A stretch of 64,000 bases of DNA from Cryptomeria japonica. Lineage: Eukaryota > Streptophyta > Pinopsida > Cupressales > Cupressaceae. The stretch is taken from the NCBI RefSeq assembly GCF_030272615.1, contig NC_081408.1, forward strand, positions 61,932,614 to 61,996,613, written 5' to 3'. Of the stretch, positions 12,082-23,825 are shown piece after piece. Below the pieces are notes generated by a model. It was not told the origin of the DNA and did no database searches. It worked only from the letters and a program-made list of their open reading frames with translations. Position 1 is the stretch's first letter, and each line of letters opens with the position of its first letter. A program made the translations under genes and the position numbers.

Positions 12082-13541
12082 ATTGGTAACAAATAATTTG
12101 GAGAGTATGGAAACTACAAATGAGGATCCTAATCCTAATTCAGAGGTGTTGTATACAATGAATATTGACACACAAGAAGTCAACATTGTGGTTGATAAGG
12201 AAACAATTGAGAAAAGAGATGTGGCAACTGAGCCACCAGCAGAAAACATTGCAGTTGAGACAAATGTTGAGGATACAATTGGAAACATTGACATTGGGAT
12301 TGAAAAACACACTGAATAATCAACTGATCCCTTGGATACTGGAAAGGTAGATACCACTAATGTACACACTAAAAAACCTACTGAGCAACTGGCTACTAAT
12401 AAATCTATTGAGATATTGGCAGTAGATAGTTAACATTGAAACACAATCAGAGAAACTGGCAGTGGAGAGCACAAAGAAATCGACAGAGGAACATTCTAAG
12501 AAACATGAAGAGGAAAAGGTTCAGATAGAGACAGTGCCATTGGCAATAGCTGAGAAACCCAAACCTTTGCTAGTAGAAATACAAACTCAAACTGACCTAC
12601 CAGAGGTCAACATAAGCAAAGAGGTTACTCACACTGATGGATTGCAAATACTTAAGATAGTTGGACAATCTTCTGGTTCCTCCTTAACAAAATTCAAACC
12701 GACAAATGTAACAAAGGTTTTATTGGATTCCATCAAGAAAATCATAGAGTGTAATGCACAGGCATATAAGGCTACTGATGACAATATTTCTTTATTGAAA
12801 TTGATTGCACCCAAGTGCAATGTAGAAAATAAAGCTTCTTTGAGTCAAATAGACATATTGTCTAAGTACATCACAGACAATCTTTTAACAGTTGATCAGA
12901 TTAATGAGATGACATTCAATGAGAAAATGAATAAGGAAAAAGAAAAATTCTTTGAAGAGACAATAGAGAAGTGCACGGAACACATTGACACCCTTCTACT
13001 AGCACTAAACAAAACCTTAACGAAATTTAAGGAACTATACAGAGACACCTGCAATATTGATCTTCTGACAGTGGATATTGACAAGGAGATCAACATAGCA
13101 CAAAAGGAAATAAATGATATAGCTGAAAATATCATTTGTTCATCAAAACCCATATCAGTTATAGAACAAGATATAGCTGGTTTTGAGGACAAACTTGAGA
13201 AATTGGAGAAGGAGAAGGAAAGAATAAAATACAAGGCTAAGGAACTCAAATGCAAACTTGGTCCGAAACTAGACATCCTCATCTCTTTGAGAAAAGAGAT
13301 ATTAGAGGCTCTTGTTCTAGGACTTAAGACACCAGAAGAGAAAATGCACATACTCATCAGTACCATCCAAAGGACAGAAGCAACATTGAAGGATAGTGAA
13401 GAAGAGAAAATGCACATACTCATCGGTACCATCCAAAGGACAGAAGCAACATTGAAGGATAGTGAAAGGTTCACTAACAACTTGAATTTTGCATTAGCGG
13501 ATATATATCAGATTGTAACCCACTGGTTACAGGGATCTTGA
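12082..13541 (+). pseudogene. Copia-1 second ORF, C-terminal part (coiled coil)
   Basis: The continuation of the frame interrupted at 5550. It begins with PLVTNNLESMETTNEDPN, has TAA at 12317-12319, and is then open from 12462 to 13541 (359 codons). The sequence is Lys/Glu-rich with long heptad-like stretches such as FEDKLEKLEKEKERIKYKAK, so an extended coiled coil is expected. Near the end a 22-residue unit starting EEKMHILI is present twice. No recognisable enzyme or DNA-binding domain. The protein ends at the TGA at 13539-13541, about 215 bp before the 3' LTR. Function unknown. Confidence 0.6.
13335..13466 (+). repeat. Two tandem 66-bp units inside the Copia-1 ORF
   Basis: Units 13335-13400 and 13401-13466 start GAAGAGAAAATGCACATACT and differ at one visible base (CATCAGTACC versus CATCGGTACC). 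The duplication keeps the reading frame and adds 22 residues. Confidence 0.92.
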
Positions 13542-13579
13542 CAAGAACTACACTCAATTGACAGTCTTTGTCATTGATG

Positions 13580-13756
13580 CCAAAGGGGGAGTAGTAGAAT
13601 GAGAAAAATGATCGACAAAAGAGATCATCTGCTTAGGGGGAGCACACAATTTTGGAGCACACAGTTTTGGTAAGATAGTTTTTTTTGGACAACACATTTT
13701 GGATACAATTTTGACTTTTTCTCATGAGTGTTGCCATCAATGCCAAAGGGGGAGAT
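13580..13756 (+). promoter_or_regulatory. PPT array and polypurine tract of Copia-1
   Basis: Three purine tracts with G5 lie in 180 bp: CAAAGGGGGAGTAG (13581), TTAGGGGGAGCA (13633) and CCAAAGGGGGAGAT (13743-13756). Only the last abuts the LTR. Confidence 0.75.
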
Positions 13757-14486
13757 TATTGGAAAATGCACACTCCAATGAGGAATTGTAGGTGATTGAA
13801 GGTATTGTCATTGATGGCAACCTTACAATCCTATGGCACCGGCAGGCATAGGCACAGACACCGGCACCAGGACCAACAAAGTTGATTACCAGCACCCCAG
13901 CCGATAGGATTTTATTTTGTATTTAATTGTAAATTCTTTTTGTAAGCCGACAAGGCGAATTGGAATAGGACTCATATAAGTATGAGATCTTGTAGATCAT
14001 TTGTGTAAGTAATTATGGAATGTAATAGGAAGATGCAAATATTAAGGCAGATTGTGGAATAAGGTTTATGGAAGTTGTATGGAAGTTGTGGAATAAGGTT
14101 TATGGAAGTACATGATATTGGATTTGCATAATCCATTTTTGTAAGTTAGTGAGACTTCCCTTTTTGTAATTAAGAAACAAGCTTTAGGTAGTAGGCCTTT
14201 CTGGATGTGCAAGTCCCTATTGTAAGTAATATTCATTTATTGGCCAGTGAGTGAATATTGTGGGTCACAAATCCCACTGAGGTTTTTCCCACACTGGGTT
14301 TCCTCGTTAAAAATATTGTGTTATGGTGTGCTTTCTATGTTGTGGTTATTGATCTTATTTACTGCATTATTTCTGGTTTATCGATACACTATTTTGGAAT
14401 GCAATTTGTTTAATAAGTTTAGAAAATTTGTTAACTGGCAAGATACTGATTCACCCCCCCTCTCAGTATCTTTGGGAATCCTAACA
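13757..14486 (+). repeat. 3' LTR of Copia-1
   Basis: Repeat of 1275-2006, ending CTAACA. A short direct duplication around 14060-14105 (GTTTATGGAAGTTGTATGG type) and a missing segment after it distinguish it from the 5' copy. Confidence 0.9.
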
Positions 14487-14491
14487 ATGAA
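14487..14491. repeat. Target-site duplication of Copia-1 (right), ATGAA
   Basis: Exact match to 1270-1274. Confidence 0.85.
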
Positions 14492-14535
14492 ATAACAACA
14501 AAAATAGATGAAAAAAGATGACATATATGACATAC

Positions 14536-15247
14536 CTTAACATATGTGAGATTGTTATGTTGGATAAACCATTCATAACCTTCAAGTTCACCAACAACAC
14601 TACAGTAGAGAGAAGCGTTGTTTGGGAGCCTTCGTAAAGGGGCTTATATGCCTTCTCAAGTATAGGTAAATCATGAACAAAATCAAAGTCATCTTGATCA
14701 TCATGATCAACTACACCAGTACTAAATATGTCATGGATCAATGTATTTGTACGATCATCTTCAACTGTGTTTTCTGGCACATGATCATCTTCTTCTATAG
14801 GATCATTATCTTCAGCTTCGATATTCACAACTCTATGTTTCTCTACTTGGAAAACCACATTCTACGAGTCATGGTATTCCATATCATGTGCCCTAGGATG
14901 CCCCACCTATATAAAAATGATCAACATAAATAAACCATGATCATGATCTGATTAACAAGTGATTTTTTATGTATATAAATTGTTAAAACAATATAAACAT
15001 TTATGAATGCAATCAATATAAACACATATAATGAACAACTTACCAATGGACTATAATCATGCCCCTCTTCAATGTGACCATGTTACCTACAATGTTTCTC
15101 AGCTGTTGTGATTAAAAGTCTTCTAGTCTTTAAGCCCTTACAATTTTTGCAAGGACAATAACATTTGCCATCACCTTGTATTTTCAAGCAAGACCACAAT
15201 CTAGCAATTGCCACCTTATTTTGTTCTTCGTTGATATTATTTGACAT
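14536..15247 (-). pseudogene. CACTA transposase tnp2, 5' part (exons 1-2)
   Basis: Exon 1 (15247-15044) starts MSNNINEEQNKVAIARLW and holds the transposase-associated zinc-binding type motif CYCPCKNCKGL, ending HIEEGHDYSPL before a GTAAGT donor. Exon 2 (14906-14536) follows a TATATAG acceptor. It contains an acidic stretch and the family block YKPLYEGSQTT ... LKVMNGLSNITISHML, ending AG|GTATGT. The next exon is at 1189 on the far side of Copia-1. Stops inside exon 1 (after EKHCR) and exon 2 (before NVVFQVEK) show it is a pseudogene. Each splice site is canonical, so the gene structure is well supported. Confidence 0.85.
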
Positions 15248-15581
15248 GACTTTTCTTCATAGGCAAAAAAATTGGGCTATGGAAAATTCGGTCTACAACC
15301 TTCACAAACCAAGCAAAACGATGTCGTAAGTACAGAAAACACTATTTGCGCACTTTTTTTTTCTTCACTTTTTCACTTTTCTATTTTTCATTAGAGTTCC
15401 GATGAACATCAAGCAAGATTTTGACGATAACTGGTTTCATCAGAATTTTGACGAACATCGGGTACTATTTAAAAAAATTAACAAATTTGACACAAATTGC
15501 CTTGTAAGATCCAACAAAATGAAAGAAATCACATAGTTCATCAGAAATGTTCATTAGAAAATGCACCCAAATGAGTTAGTA
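15248..15581. other. Probable CACTA subterminal region
   Basis: Upstream of the tnp2 start. Variants of GATGAACATC, TTTTGACGAACATC and GTTCATCAGAA recur between about 15390 and 15560. CACTA elements often carry such short subterminal repeats, but no CACTA terminus is identifiable before the next element begins. Confidence 0.4.
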
Positions 15582-16282
15582 CGGTATTGGCCTAGTGTTG
15601 GTATGTTCTTACTAGTTGGTCTTGCACTGAGTAAAGAAAAGATGAATCGGGTTGCGGGTGGTTTTTGTAAGCTATAGATCATTGAGCGATGTTGTTTTGG
15701 GGCTTGGCCGATGTTTCTGAAGGACCACGTGAAGGTTTTTGAATTTTGAAGATGTTCTTGGTGATTTGGGCCGACATGTGATTGTTTACATGTTTCATCA
15801 TGAATTGGTTGCCCTTTGGCCAACTTGATCAAGTTGTTATTGCTTGTGGATGGTATAAATGGAAGTTTTGAGAATCATTTTAGGAGATAGAGGTCAGAGG
15901 AAGAAGAGATCAGAGCAAAGATGTAGTTTCCAGAGAGATTTTGGTTTGGCGGGACTGAAGTTTGAAAGGGCTGAGGTTCGGATTAGTGCAAAACAATGCT
16001 GACTATTACCAGAGGCCTATTTATCGAGCACAAGATCTACAGATCTTAGATTTGTGTTGTAAGGATTTATTTTTAATCTTGGGTTGTGGTCCAACATGTG
16101 TAGCCATTGAAGGCATATGTAATTCATTAAATGGTTGTAAGGATTGATTTATCTGGTTACTGGTTATATGATGTGTTACTTCGACTAGTTAGGATTTCTC
16201 TTAACCGGTTATATCGTGTGTTGTGTTATAGGCTGCAAGATGAGGATGTCCTTCATTGGATCTCCCTACCTTGACTACGTCA
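15582..16282 (+). repeat. 5' LTR of small LTR element
   Basis: Aligns over its whole length with 16891-17593; many substitutions and small indels, so the insertion is old. Confidence 0.8.
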
Positions 16283-16890
16283 AATGGTATCAGAGTTGGT
16301 TATGAACTTATTGATGAAAGAAGACTTGGTTATGTACCAGTTGGAGGAAGTACTGGTTGTGAACCGGTTGGTTGAAAAGGAAGTTGAGGCAACTTGTAGA
16401 CTTGTTTCAATCGCCAAATGTGAGATAGTACAAGGCTTGCAAGAAGAATGCCTAACCTAGAGCTTGAGCTTGAGGCAGTTAGTGGGTGGAGACTTTAACA
16501 GATCACTGATTGAGGCAGGCTTCAAGTTGGTCCAGTAGATTCACCATGGAGAGGCAACCAGAATCTATAGTCAGACCGCCAAATGCCTAAGGTAGTTGCA
16601 AGTACTTGCTGATAGATCGTCAAACCAAATCAAGTGATGGGACTCACTTTTCATTTAACCCCAATATTTTGATGTAGGAGCACTAGAGTAGTTCTTCCAA
16701 TTGGAGAAGGAGCACCAGACTAGTTCAAACCATTTGGATCTATTTGCAATGAAATTGCTTGGAGATCATTGTATTTCTTCATGTTTGAGAGTTTAGCATA
16801 GTGGATTTGGATTTATCACCTTGAGTTTGTTTTCTTTCTCATATTTGAGATCCATGACTTTTAGATTTGATTTTGGTGAGATATCGATTC

Positions 16891-17593
16891 TGATATTGGC
16901 CCGGTGTTGGTCTTGTAGTGAGTAAAGTGAAGATAAATCGGGTTGTAGGTGGTTTCCATAACTTATGGATTGTTAAGCGATGTTTTTTTGGGCCTTGGCT
17001 AATGTTTCAAGAGGACTGCATGAATTTTTATGCATTTTGAATATGTTCTTGGTGATATGGGCCAACACGTTATTGTTTATACATTTCATCATGAACTAGT
17101 TGGCCTTTGGCCGAGTTGATCTAGTTGTTATTTCTTGTGGATGGTATAAAGGGATGTTTTGAGAATTATTTTAGGAGACATAGGTTGGAGGAAGAAGAGA
17201 TCAGAGAAAAGATGTAGTTTTTGGACAGATTCTAGTCCGGCGGGGGACTGAAGTCTGCAAGGACTGAGGTCTGAATTAGTGCAGAACAATGCAAACTATT
17301 ACCAGAGGCCTATTTGTCAAGCATAAGATCTACGAATCTTAGATTTGTGTTGTAAGGATTGTTTTTTAATCCTGGGCTACGGTCTAGCATGTGTAGTCGT
17401 AGAAGGCATATGTAATTCATTAAATGGTTGTAATGATTGATTCGTTACTTCTATCTGTTAGGATTTCTCTTTCTGTTTAACCAATTATATCTTGTGTTGT
17501 GTTACTGGTTGCCGGTATCTTGCATGGTGTTTTGTGGTATAGGCTGCAACATGGGGATGTCCTTCATTGGATCTCCCTACCTTGACTGCATCA
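16891..17593 (+). repeat. 3' LTR of small LTR element
   Basis: Starts TGATATTGGCCCGG and ends TTGACTGCATCA. The internal DNA before it lacks a strong polypurine tract (GGTGAGATATCGATTC). Confidence 0.8.
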
Positions 17594-19674
17594 TAAACAG
17601 TAAGCTACAAAAGTCTCATTGAGTCACCAACTTGGATCTAGGAAAAATGAGATGATTAGAACCTATTGCTAGATGTTCGGCCTAATTTTTTTGGACTAGG
17701 TAGCATAGATTTGCCTTGGTTCTTTGAATTTTTTGGCATCAAAAGCTAAACCTTTTGGGTTAGTGCAAGAAGACGAGTCCACTTTTTGGCCAAAAAGTGG
17801 AAGTGTTTTCCCTAATTTTCAGATTTTGTCTCATTTGAGCTTAAATTTTGAAACACTTAGAGATTGAATCTTGAAAAAAGTCAATAATATAAAAGATATC
17901 CCTCTGAGTTTACTTTCCAAATATGTAATTTATTTTAATGCCCACATAATAAAAAATAACTTTTTGAATGTATTTCTGAGAACTATGTTTTAAAAATGCC
18001 AGTTTCAGGACCATACCATGCATGTGTACGACCCACACTTTTTGACACAATTAAAATTATTTTCTCAAACCGTTTTGGGAAATAGTTTGTAACACACTGA
18101 AGATTCCTGAGCATATTTTTTTGTATTTTTTTTTCTAACATTTATTTTTTAATTAATTTTTTAATGGTCGTAATTATCTTTTTAAAAATTTGATGTGTAC
18201 AACCCACATAATTTGACATAAACTTAACAATTTTTTATTCTTTTTTTTTTAAATACAAAAGATTTTTGTGTAGATTGATGACATATCATTTTTTTTTGAA
18301 AATTCATTAAAATAAAAAAAGTTATTAAATTAACAAAATTAGTTAATATTTCAAATTTATGGACCCGATTTAGTATGAATTAAATGAAAAATAGTTAAAA
18401 TAATTAATTTTTAAATAAATTTACATATTTAGAATCTAGACAGTATAATTTGAAATGGGTTTTAATTTCGTATAAAAATTCTCTGATTAGAGGCATGTAA
18501 ACTATTTCAGAAGTTCATATTTGTGCTTTCATTCATAGAGATTTGAATTTGCAGGTCCATGTCTCAGGTGTGGCCATCCCAGGCCTATCTAGGGCCTAAT
18601 CCCAAGACAAGTGGTGGGTTGTAGAATCAACTTCCACAAAAGGGCTCTCATTTTCAAACAAGGGTGGCTTGTGGAAAAAAAAGAAAAATTACGATTTAGA
18701 AACGAGGGCCCGTTTTTAAAAATGGCCCCCCATTTCTAAAAAATGGGCCCCCGTTACCTTTTGGCTGAGGAGCCCGAATAATAAATGGGCCCCCATTTAT
18801 AAGAGCGCATTTTCCAATGCGTGGACTTCCATGAATTTGTGACTCATTACCTTACACTTGTCCTTTTCGTCACTATTGAATCTACCAGGATTCATGAGTA
18901 TAGCTACACACCTATTTCCTACACACATAAAGAAAGGGAAATATGTTGGGAATAGGGGTTTGCCTTAGGTCAAACCTCAATTTTTAAATTAACCATGAAA
19001 TCAAATTGACAAATATAATGAAAGACTATAATAAAGTACTTTCCTTTTGAGGGAAAGATAATCTGAAATGTAATGCTTGAAACCACAATGTTTACCTTGA
19101 TGAAGTTTTGTTTGTCTTCAGACAAATGTTTTAGGGTTTCATGTAGGATGTCTTTAAAAAATATTGATCATGAATGCCATCTTAAATGCTTGAACTTGAC
19201 TTCACTTGTGCTCCAATGTCTGATGAATGACTGATTGCTGGCTCACTTGAATTAGGATGATATAGTTGCCTCTTGAAAGTGTTAGGTGATTTCTTAGGTT
19301 TTGAAATGACAGGGGTAAAGGTATCATTTTATACATGTCTTCCCAAAAATTAAATTGAATTTTTAGAATAGGCTGACACGAGATCCAAATTCCTGCTCAT
19401 TAATGATGACCATTATGAGGCCCCATTTTAGGACCTGATTAAAAGGAATAGGGTGTGGGGTGCCCTATTCTTGATTAAGGACTAGGGCATACCATGTTTT
19501 GGTCTTGAATATAAAGACTCCAGAATGGGGGAAAGATAGGGAAGATTGTGAAAATGTAGGATAGACGGATGGTGTGAGAAGAATCAACATTGCAATCAAG
19601 TCTTGGAAATTGAAACACCAAAGTGAGGCCTAGGTGAGGACGAAATAGGTGAGTACAATTTAGGACACTACAAT
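17594..19674. other. AT-rich intergenic DNA, no gene seen
   Basis: No frame with recognisable protein content. Two diverged copies of a GTGTACGACCCACA type stretch lie at about 18025 and 18192. A cluster of G/C-homopolymer palindromes occupies about 18700-18800. Confidence 0.5.
18716..18800. repeat. Cluster of short G/C-core palindromes
   Basis: AAATGGCCCCCCATTT, AAAATGGGCCCCCGTT and ATAAATGGGCCCCCATTTAT (18781-18800) lie within 85 bp. The last has perfect 9-base arms around a CC centre and could form a hairpin. Confidence 0.6.
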
Positions 19675-20014
19675 CCTATATAGTTCCAATCATGGGGGCT
19701 TCACTAGCTAGGCAATATTATATCATGTGCATTCATATTGGGGGTTTAAATATCCCAAAAATAAGGGTATAATATATTGCTTATCCATAAAAATAGGGGG
19801 TTTTTAATTTGGACTATGAAAAAATGCAATATGTGGCAAAAATAGGGGGCCTTTTAATTCAATCTGTGTATTGGAAGGGGTGACAAAAAATGAGTTTAGG
19901 GTAATATTTTTTGAAAATAGGGGGATCCTTTAGTATGCAATGAATGTACGTGCTATAACCTAAGCTCACTAAGTGAAGCCCCCATGGTTCTAATCAACCA
20001 TCGAACTATAGATT
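19675..20014. mobile_element. Putative foldback element or MITE
   Basis: The left edge (TATAGTTCC..CATGGGGGCTTCACT, 19679 on) reappears inverted at the right edge (AGTGAAGCCCCCATGG..GAACTATAG, about 19972-20013). Inverted similarity continues inward for about 60 bp with mismatches and small gaps. The centre has no ORF. Target duplications are not clear. Confidence 0.45.
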
Positions 20015-20827
20015 CTTGCTAACTATGCATGGTCTACTGATTAGACTATGTATCTAGACACAATGAACCAAATGAATGCAAGAAAAACTTTGTGTCACTA
20101 CTAGAATATTATTTTATATAAATTATTTCATTACAAGCCACAATAATTTAAAAAAATCCCAAATTTATATTATTACACAATTAAATTAAATTATTCACAA
20201 TATAACACTTATAACACACCCTACATGTCACCATGACATTTCTCTATTTGAATAATAAATTAAGAATATAGTAGATGATGTACAACTAGATTGGATACTC
20301 AGGCATATGCAAGAGAAAGCCACATAAGATTTTAAGTCAAACAAAAATAATAGAGAAACATTAGTCGCAATACAACTATTTGAAAACACCACGACCATGA
20401 AGGAAAAAATCTATAGAGTTTTAACCTATTGAAGTTTCATTCAAGATTTTGATTCCTTGTAATAACTAGAAGGCAAACACAACCCAATTTTTGTAGGTTT
20501 GGATCACCTAATAAGTTCGGTATTTATTGGATTTATTAATTTATTTTTTATTGGTAATTGATATATATTTTATTAATATTAAAAATAAAGAGGTACATAT
20601 AATAATAGTTATGTGTTGTAGCATCAAATATACTTCACACTCAAAAATTTAAACTTGCCATCATACCATTTATCCGCCACTTAGAATCAAAACTAAACAA
20701 CCCTATAGATATCTTTCCACCATTAATAATACCTGCCCTTGAAGTTCAAAACAAGCATCAACAATAAACATTTATATAGACTGGCTTCTTACATATAAAT
20801 ATGCATAATTTATAGTTTGAAGTCCAT
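20015..20827. other. AT-rich intergenic DNA, nothing recognised
   Basis: No coding frame, repeat structure or RNA gene recognised. Confidence 0.4.
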
Positions 20828-23301
20828 TGTTGAACACAAGATGCCACTGAGAGGGGGGTGAATTAGTGGTTTCCAAAATTTACCCTTTTCTATCCTATGT
20901 GTGTATACCGGTTAGTAAAACTAGCATAAATCAAACATACTGGTTAGATAGGAGGATGACACAAATGCAACCACACACAAAAGGAACATCACATAACACC
21001 GGATGTATGAGGAAAACCCAACATGGGAAAAACCTTGGTGAGAAATGATGCTGGAGTCTACTGCTCCAATCCAACCTCACAATGAAATATTGGCTACAAC
21101 ATTTAGGGCACCAACCCAAGGAGCATCACCCCTACTTTATGGAACCAACCCAAGGAGCACCAACCCTTGATTTTAGGACACCGACCCAACGAGAACAAAC
21201 CCCTGCAATGAAGGATGCATCTATTCTAGCTCCAAAAAGTGGTACGACGTGACTAACACATGATGTTAGTCATGATTTTCAACTGTAGATTTTCTATCCG
21301 ATGACTGAGAATGGATAACACATGTTTTTAGTCTGAAAAATTCTATTGTTTTGGAGCCAAAATAGACACAGCCTGCATCGAGCTTCAGCTCAATAATTAC
21401 AATATCATATATTGAAACAAAAGTAATATCCTTGTTACAAATGAACTTTGTAACTCTCACACATGTCTGTCCACCAGTTCACCTCTATATAAATATTTGT
21501 CAGTTTTCTGCTCACCTTCTTTCTGCTGCAACCTTACCAGTTCACCCTCTGCGTCTTCTCTATCGGTACTCTACTCTCTGCTCACTACTGGTTCACAGCT
21601 TACCAGTTACTTCACTTGTCAGTTTAACCATTGCTTTTATCTTCTCTGTCTCTTCTCAACAGGTTCGCTCTTCTCTGATTCCTTTGACGGTTCACTACTC
21701 ACATGTTCACACCACTATCAAGCTCAATGATAGTCTGTCAGTTTCTTTACCCTCACCGGTTGCACTCTCCTAACCAATTCTCTCTCAAGCACACAATCTG
21801 CTATGTGATTGTTGATGGACTCTCTGACTGGTTAACACTTGGATTTCTCTCACTTTACCGATGTCACTCTCTTGTGCATCAGCAGTATACCTGGTCTTCG
21901 ATCTACATATTTATACCAAGCCTTCCCACCAAAAGGACATTCAAACTTTTGGCGCACTAGGGTTCCTTCATCGACCTTGAGGCAAACTAAATCCAATCAG
22001 ATCTCTTTCTAGAGATCAACCACCTACAATAGATTAAACAAACTCTGCCAATCCCACTGTGTCCAAAACACGTTTTCCATATTTGGCAAACATGACAACC
22101 CACACTTATCAAACACCATGAAGCAATCACACAGACAGCTTCACCTACTCTAATCAGCATTTGGACAAACTACATCAATCATGATACCATCGAATCCAAT
22201 CTCTGAGCTCAGATCTGTCTTGAGCCACACCCTTCTGCTCTTGACTCATGATTCATGCTATCAACATTAATGTCGACTAGTCACCACCTACCTCACTGAT
22301 AACACTTCATCGACCATAGAATGCATGGAACTTTTCTCCTACATGTCATCTTTGTTAGCATCCACCTCTGCTAAGCCATCTAAGTCATTTCAGACAAGAT
22401 TACTGACCAACCACACAACCGTGTTCATAGCTACTGGTTCTCTAACCCTGTCGGTTATACCCTAACCGGTCTACCTTCAAACCTACACTTTTTCTCGCTC
22501 ACTATTGGACATGCTTATCGGTAACCATGTTGATGACACCATGTCATCAACCTTCAATAGTCTCCATATGTCTATATCTACAATCCAGTTTCTCTCTCTG
22601 TCTACAATTTCTGAACCTTGCCTTCAACTTCATCAGCTTGCACATCATCTTAGCTAGTTTATCAAAGTGACAAACCCATCCGTTCTTTACTCTTCCTTCT
22701 CTATCCTAGTGGCACAACAAGCCAACTCTAGTTGATCCGGTGCATATCTCTAATTTCATGCACCTAAAGCATCTTTGTGTTTCATCAGTTGATCCGGTGT
22801 GAGCCTTCAACCTAGCTGCCATCTACTTCTCTATCTTATCTCAGAGGATTATGATGCATTCCATGTAAACTGGGAGATAAGATCCCCTTACCGGTGGGAG
22901 TGGATCCTTGTCATCTGCATCCAGTAATGAAACAATATGGCTTCCCTATTTGAGCAGGCATATCTTCAAACAAACACATATAATTTGGTTGGGCACACTC
23001 TCTATGAGTCTTCTCATCATCTGGTGACTACATCTTTATCTGTTGGGAGTATTTTTGTTTCACATCCAAACATCCAACAACATACTAGTTACCACTTCTT
23101 CATTAGCTCACTTGCTGGTTGGCAACAAAGAACTACCGACATGTCACTTACTGGTTGTTATCCAATACCGGTCTCCAGTCCTTATGTCTTCAACACAAGC
23201 CAACACTAACTTGTGTAATAGTGACTCCAATGATCATTATGTTAGATGATATTCTCTTCCTTACCAGTGACCTACTATGCTAGTTGACATCAATGACAAC
23301 A
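20828..23301 (-). repeat. Solo copia-type LTR (about 2.5 kb)
   Basis: The left end carries the plus-strand CTGAGAGGGGGGTGAATTAG block seen at the ends of the other copia LTRs here, and the right end reads TTGACATCAATGACAACA, so the LTR lies on the minus strand (starting TGTTGTCATTGATG). Recurrent CCGGTT/ACCGGT-type words throughout match the style of the other copia LTRs. No internal domain or primer-binding site is attached. No clear target duplication. The ORFs inside it are not gene-like. Confidence 0.7.
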
Positions 23302-23825
23302 CTGCTGTAGCGTCGTGAATTGTACGCACTTGCTAGGGTGGTACAATTTCACACCTAGTTTAGCACCCGCCTTGGCACATTTTGCATTTTGCATTGCATT
23401 TCCCCTTTAGCACTTAATTAATTAAAGTAATTAGGTCTAAGGTCCTATTTCATCATCTCGCACATCATAAAGTTGGGCCCTTTCATTAAAGTGTGCCCTT
23501 TTCATTTTATTCTTCCAATACACCATTTAATCAAAAACCCTAATTAGGTCCTATTTTGAACTTGGGGGCTTGATTTCGGGGGCCAAAACATCTCGAAATC
23601 AGCTATAACTTCGGGATTCGCTCTAAAATCATCATATCCAACGACCCTGAAAATTTGGTGAAAAGTTGTTGGGACCATGACGCCCGGCGTGCACATGGTC
23701 TCGGACATTTTTCCCAAAATTTTAGGAGTGCGATCCAATCATAAAATAAAGCTTAACCCTAAGAAATTGGCGAGATATTCAATCTCTAGGTCGGCCAAAA
23801 GTTGAAATTAAGACCTAGGGTTTCA

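Larger units (their letters stand above)
1275..14486 (+). mobile_element. Copia-1: non-autonomous copia-type LTR element inserted in tnp2 intron
   Basis: The element is bounded by LTRs of about 730 bp (1275-2006 and 13757-14486) with a perfect ATGAA target duplication. A primer-binding site TGGTATCAGAGC (initiator-Met tRNA type) follows the 5' LTR, and a purine tract AAAGGGGGAGAT precedes the 3' LTR. Excluding the nested Copia-2, the internal region is about 5.2 kb. It encodes a coiled-coil/zinc-knuckle protein and a second long ORF. I see no protease, integrase, reverse transcriptase or RNase H belonging to it, so it would need proteins from another element to move. The LTRs differ at many scattered sites and start TT/TA instead of TG, so it is not recent. 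Confidence 0.9.
15582..17593 (+). mobile_element. Small non-autonomous LTR element (about 2.0 kb)
   Basis: Two direct repeats of about 700 bp (15582-16282 and 16891-17593) flank only 0.6 kb of non-coding DNA. A TGGTATCAGAG primer-binding site at 16285-16295 follows the left repeat. The repeats start (C/T)G(G/A)TATTGG and end GTCA/ATCA. No convincing target duplication (TAGTA versus TAAAC). It resembles a TRIM/SMART element, although its LTRs are longer than typical for that class. Confidence 0.75.

Noticed and set aside
15592-15596. TAGTG as the CACTA terminal end upstream of tnp2
   Set aside because: It lies inside the 5' LTR of the small LTR element; the matching LTR has CGGTG there, so it is a chance mutation.
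21432-21960. Ser/Leu-rich frames on the plus strand
   Set aside because: They overlap each other in several frames inside the solo LTR, antisense to it, with no domain.
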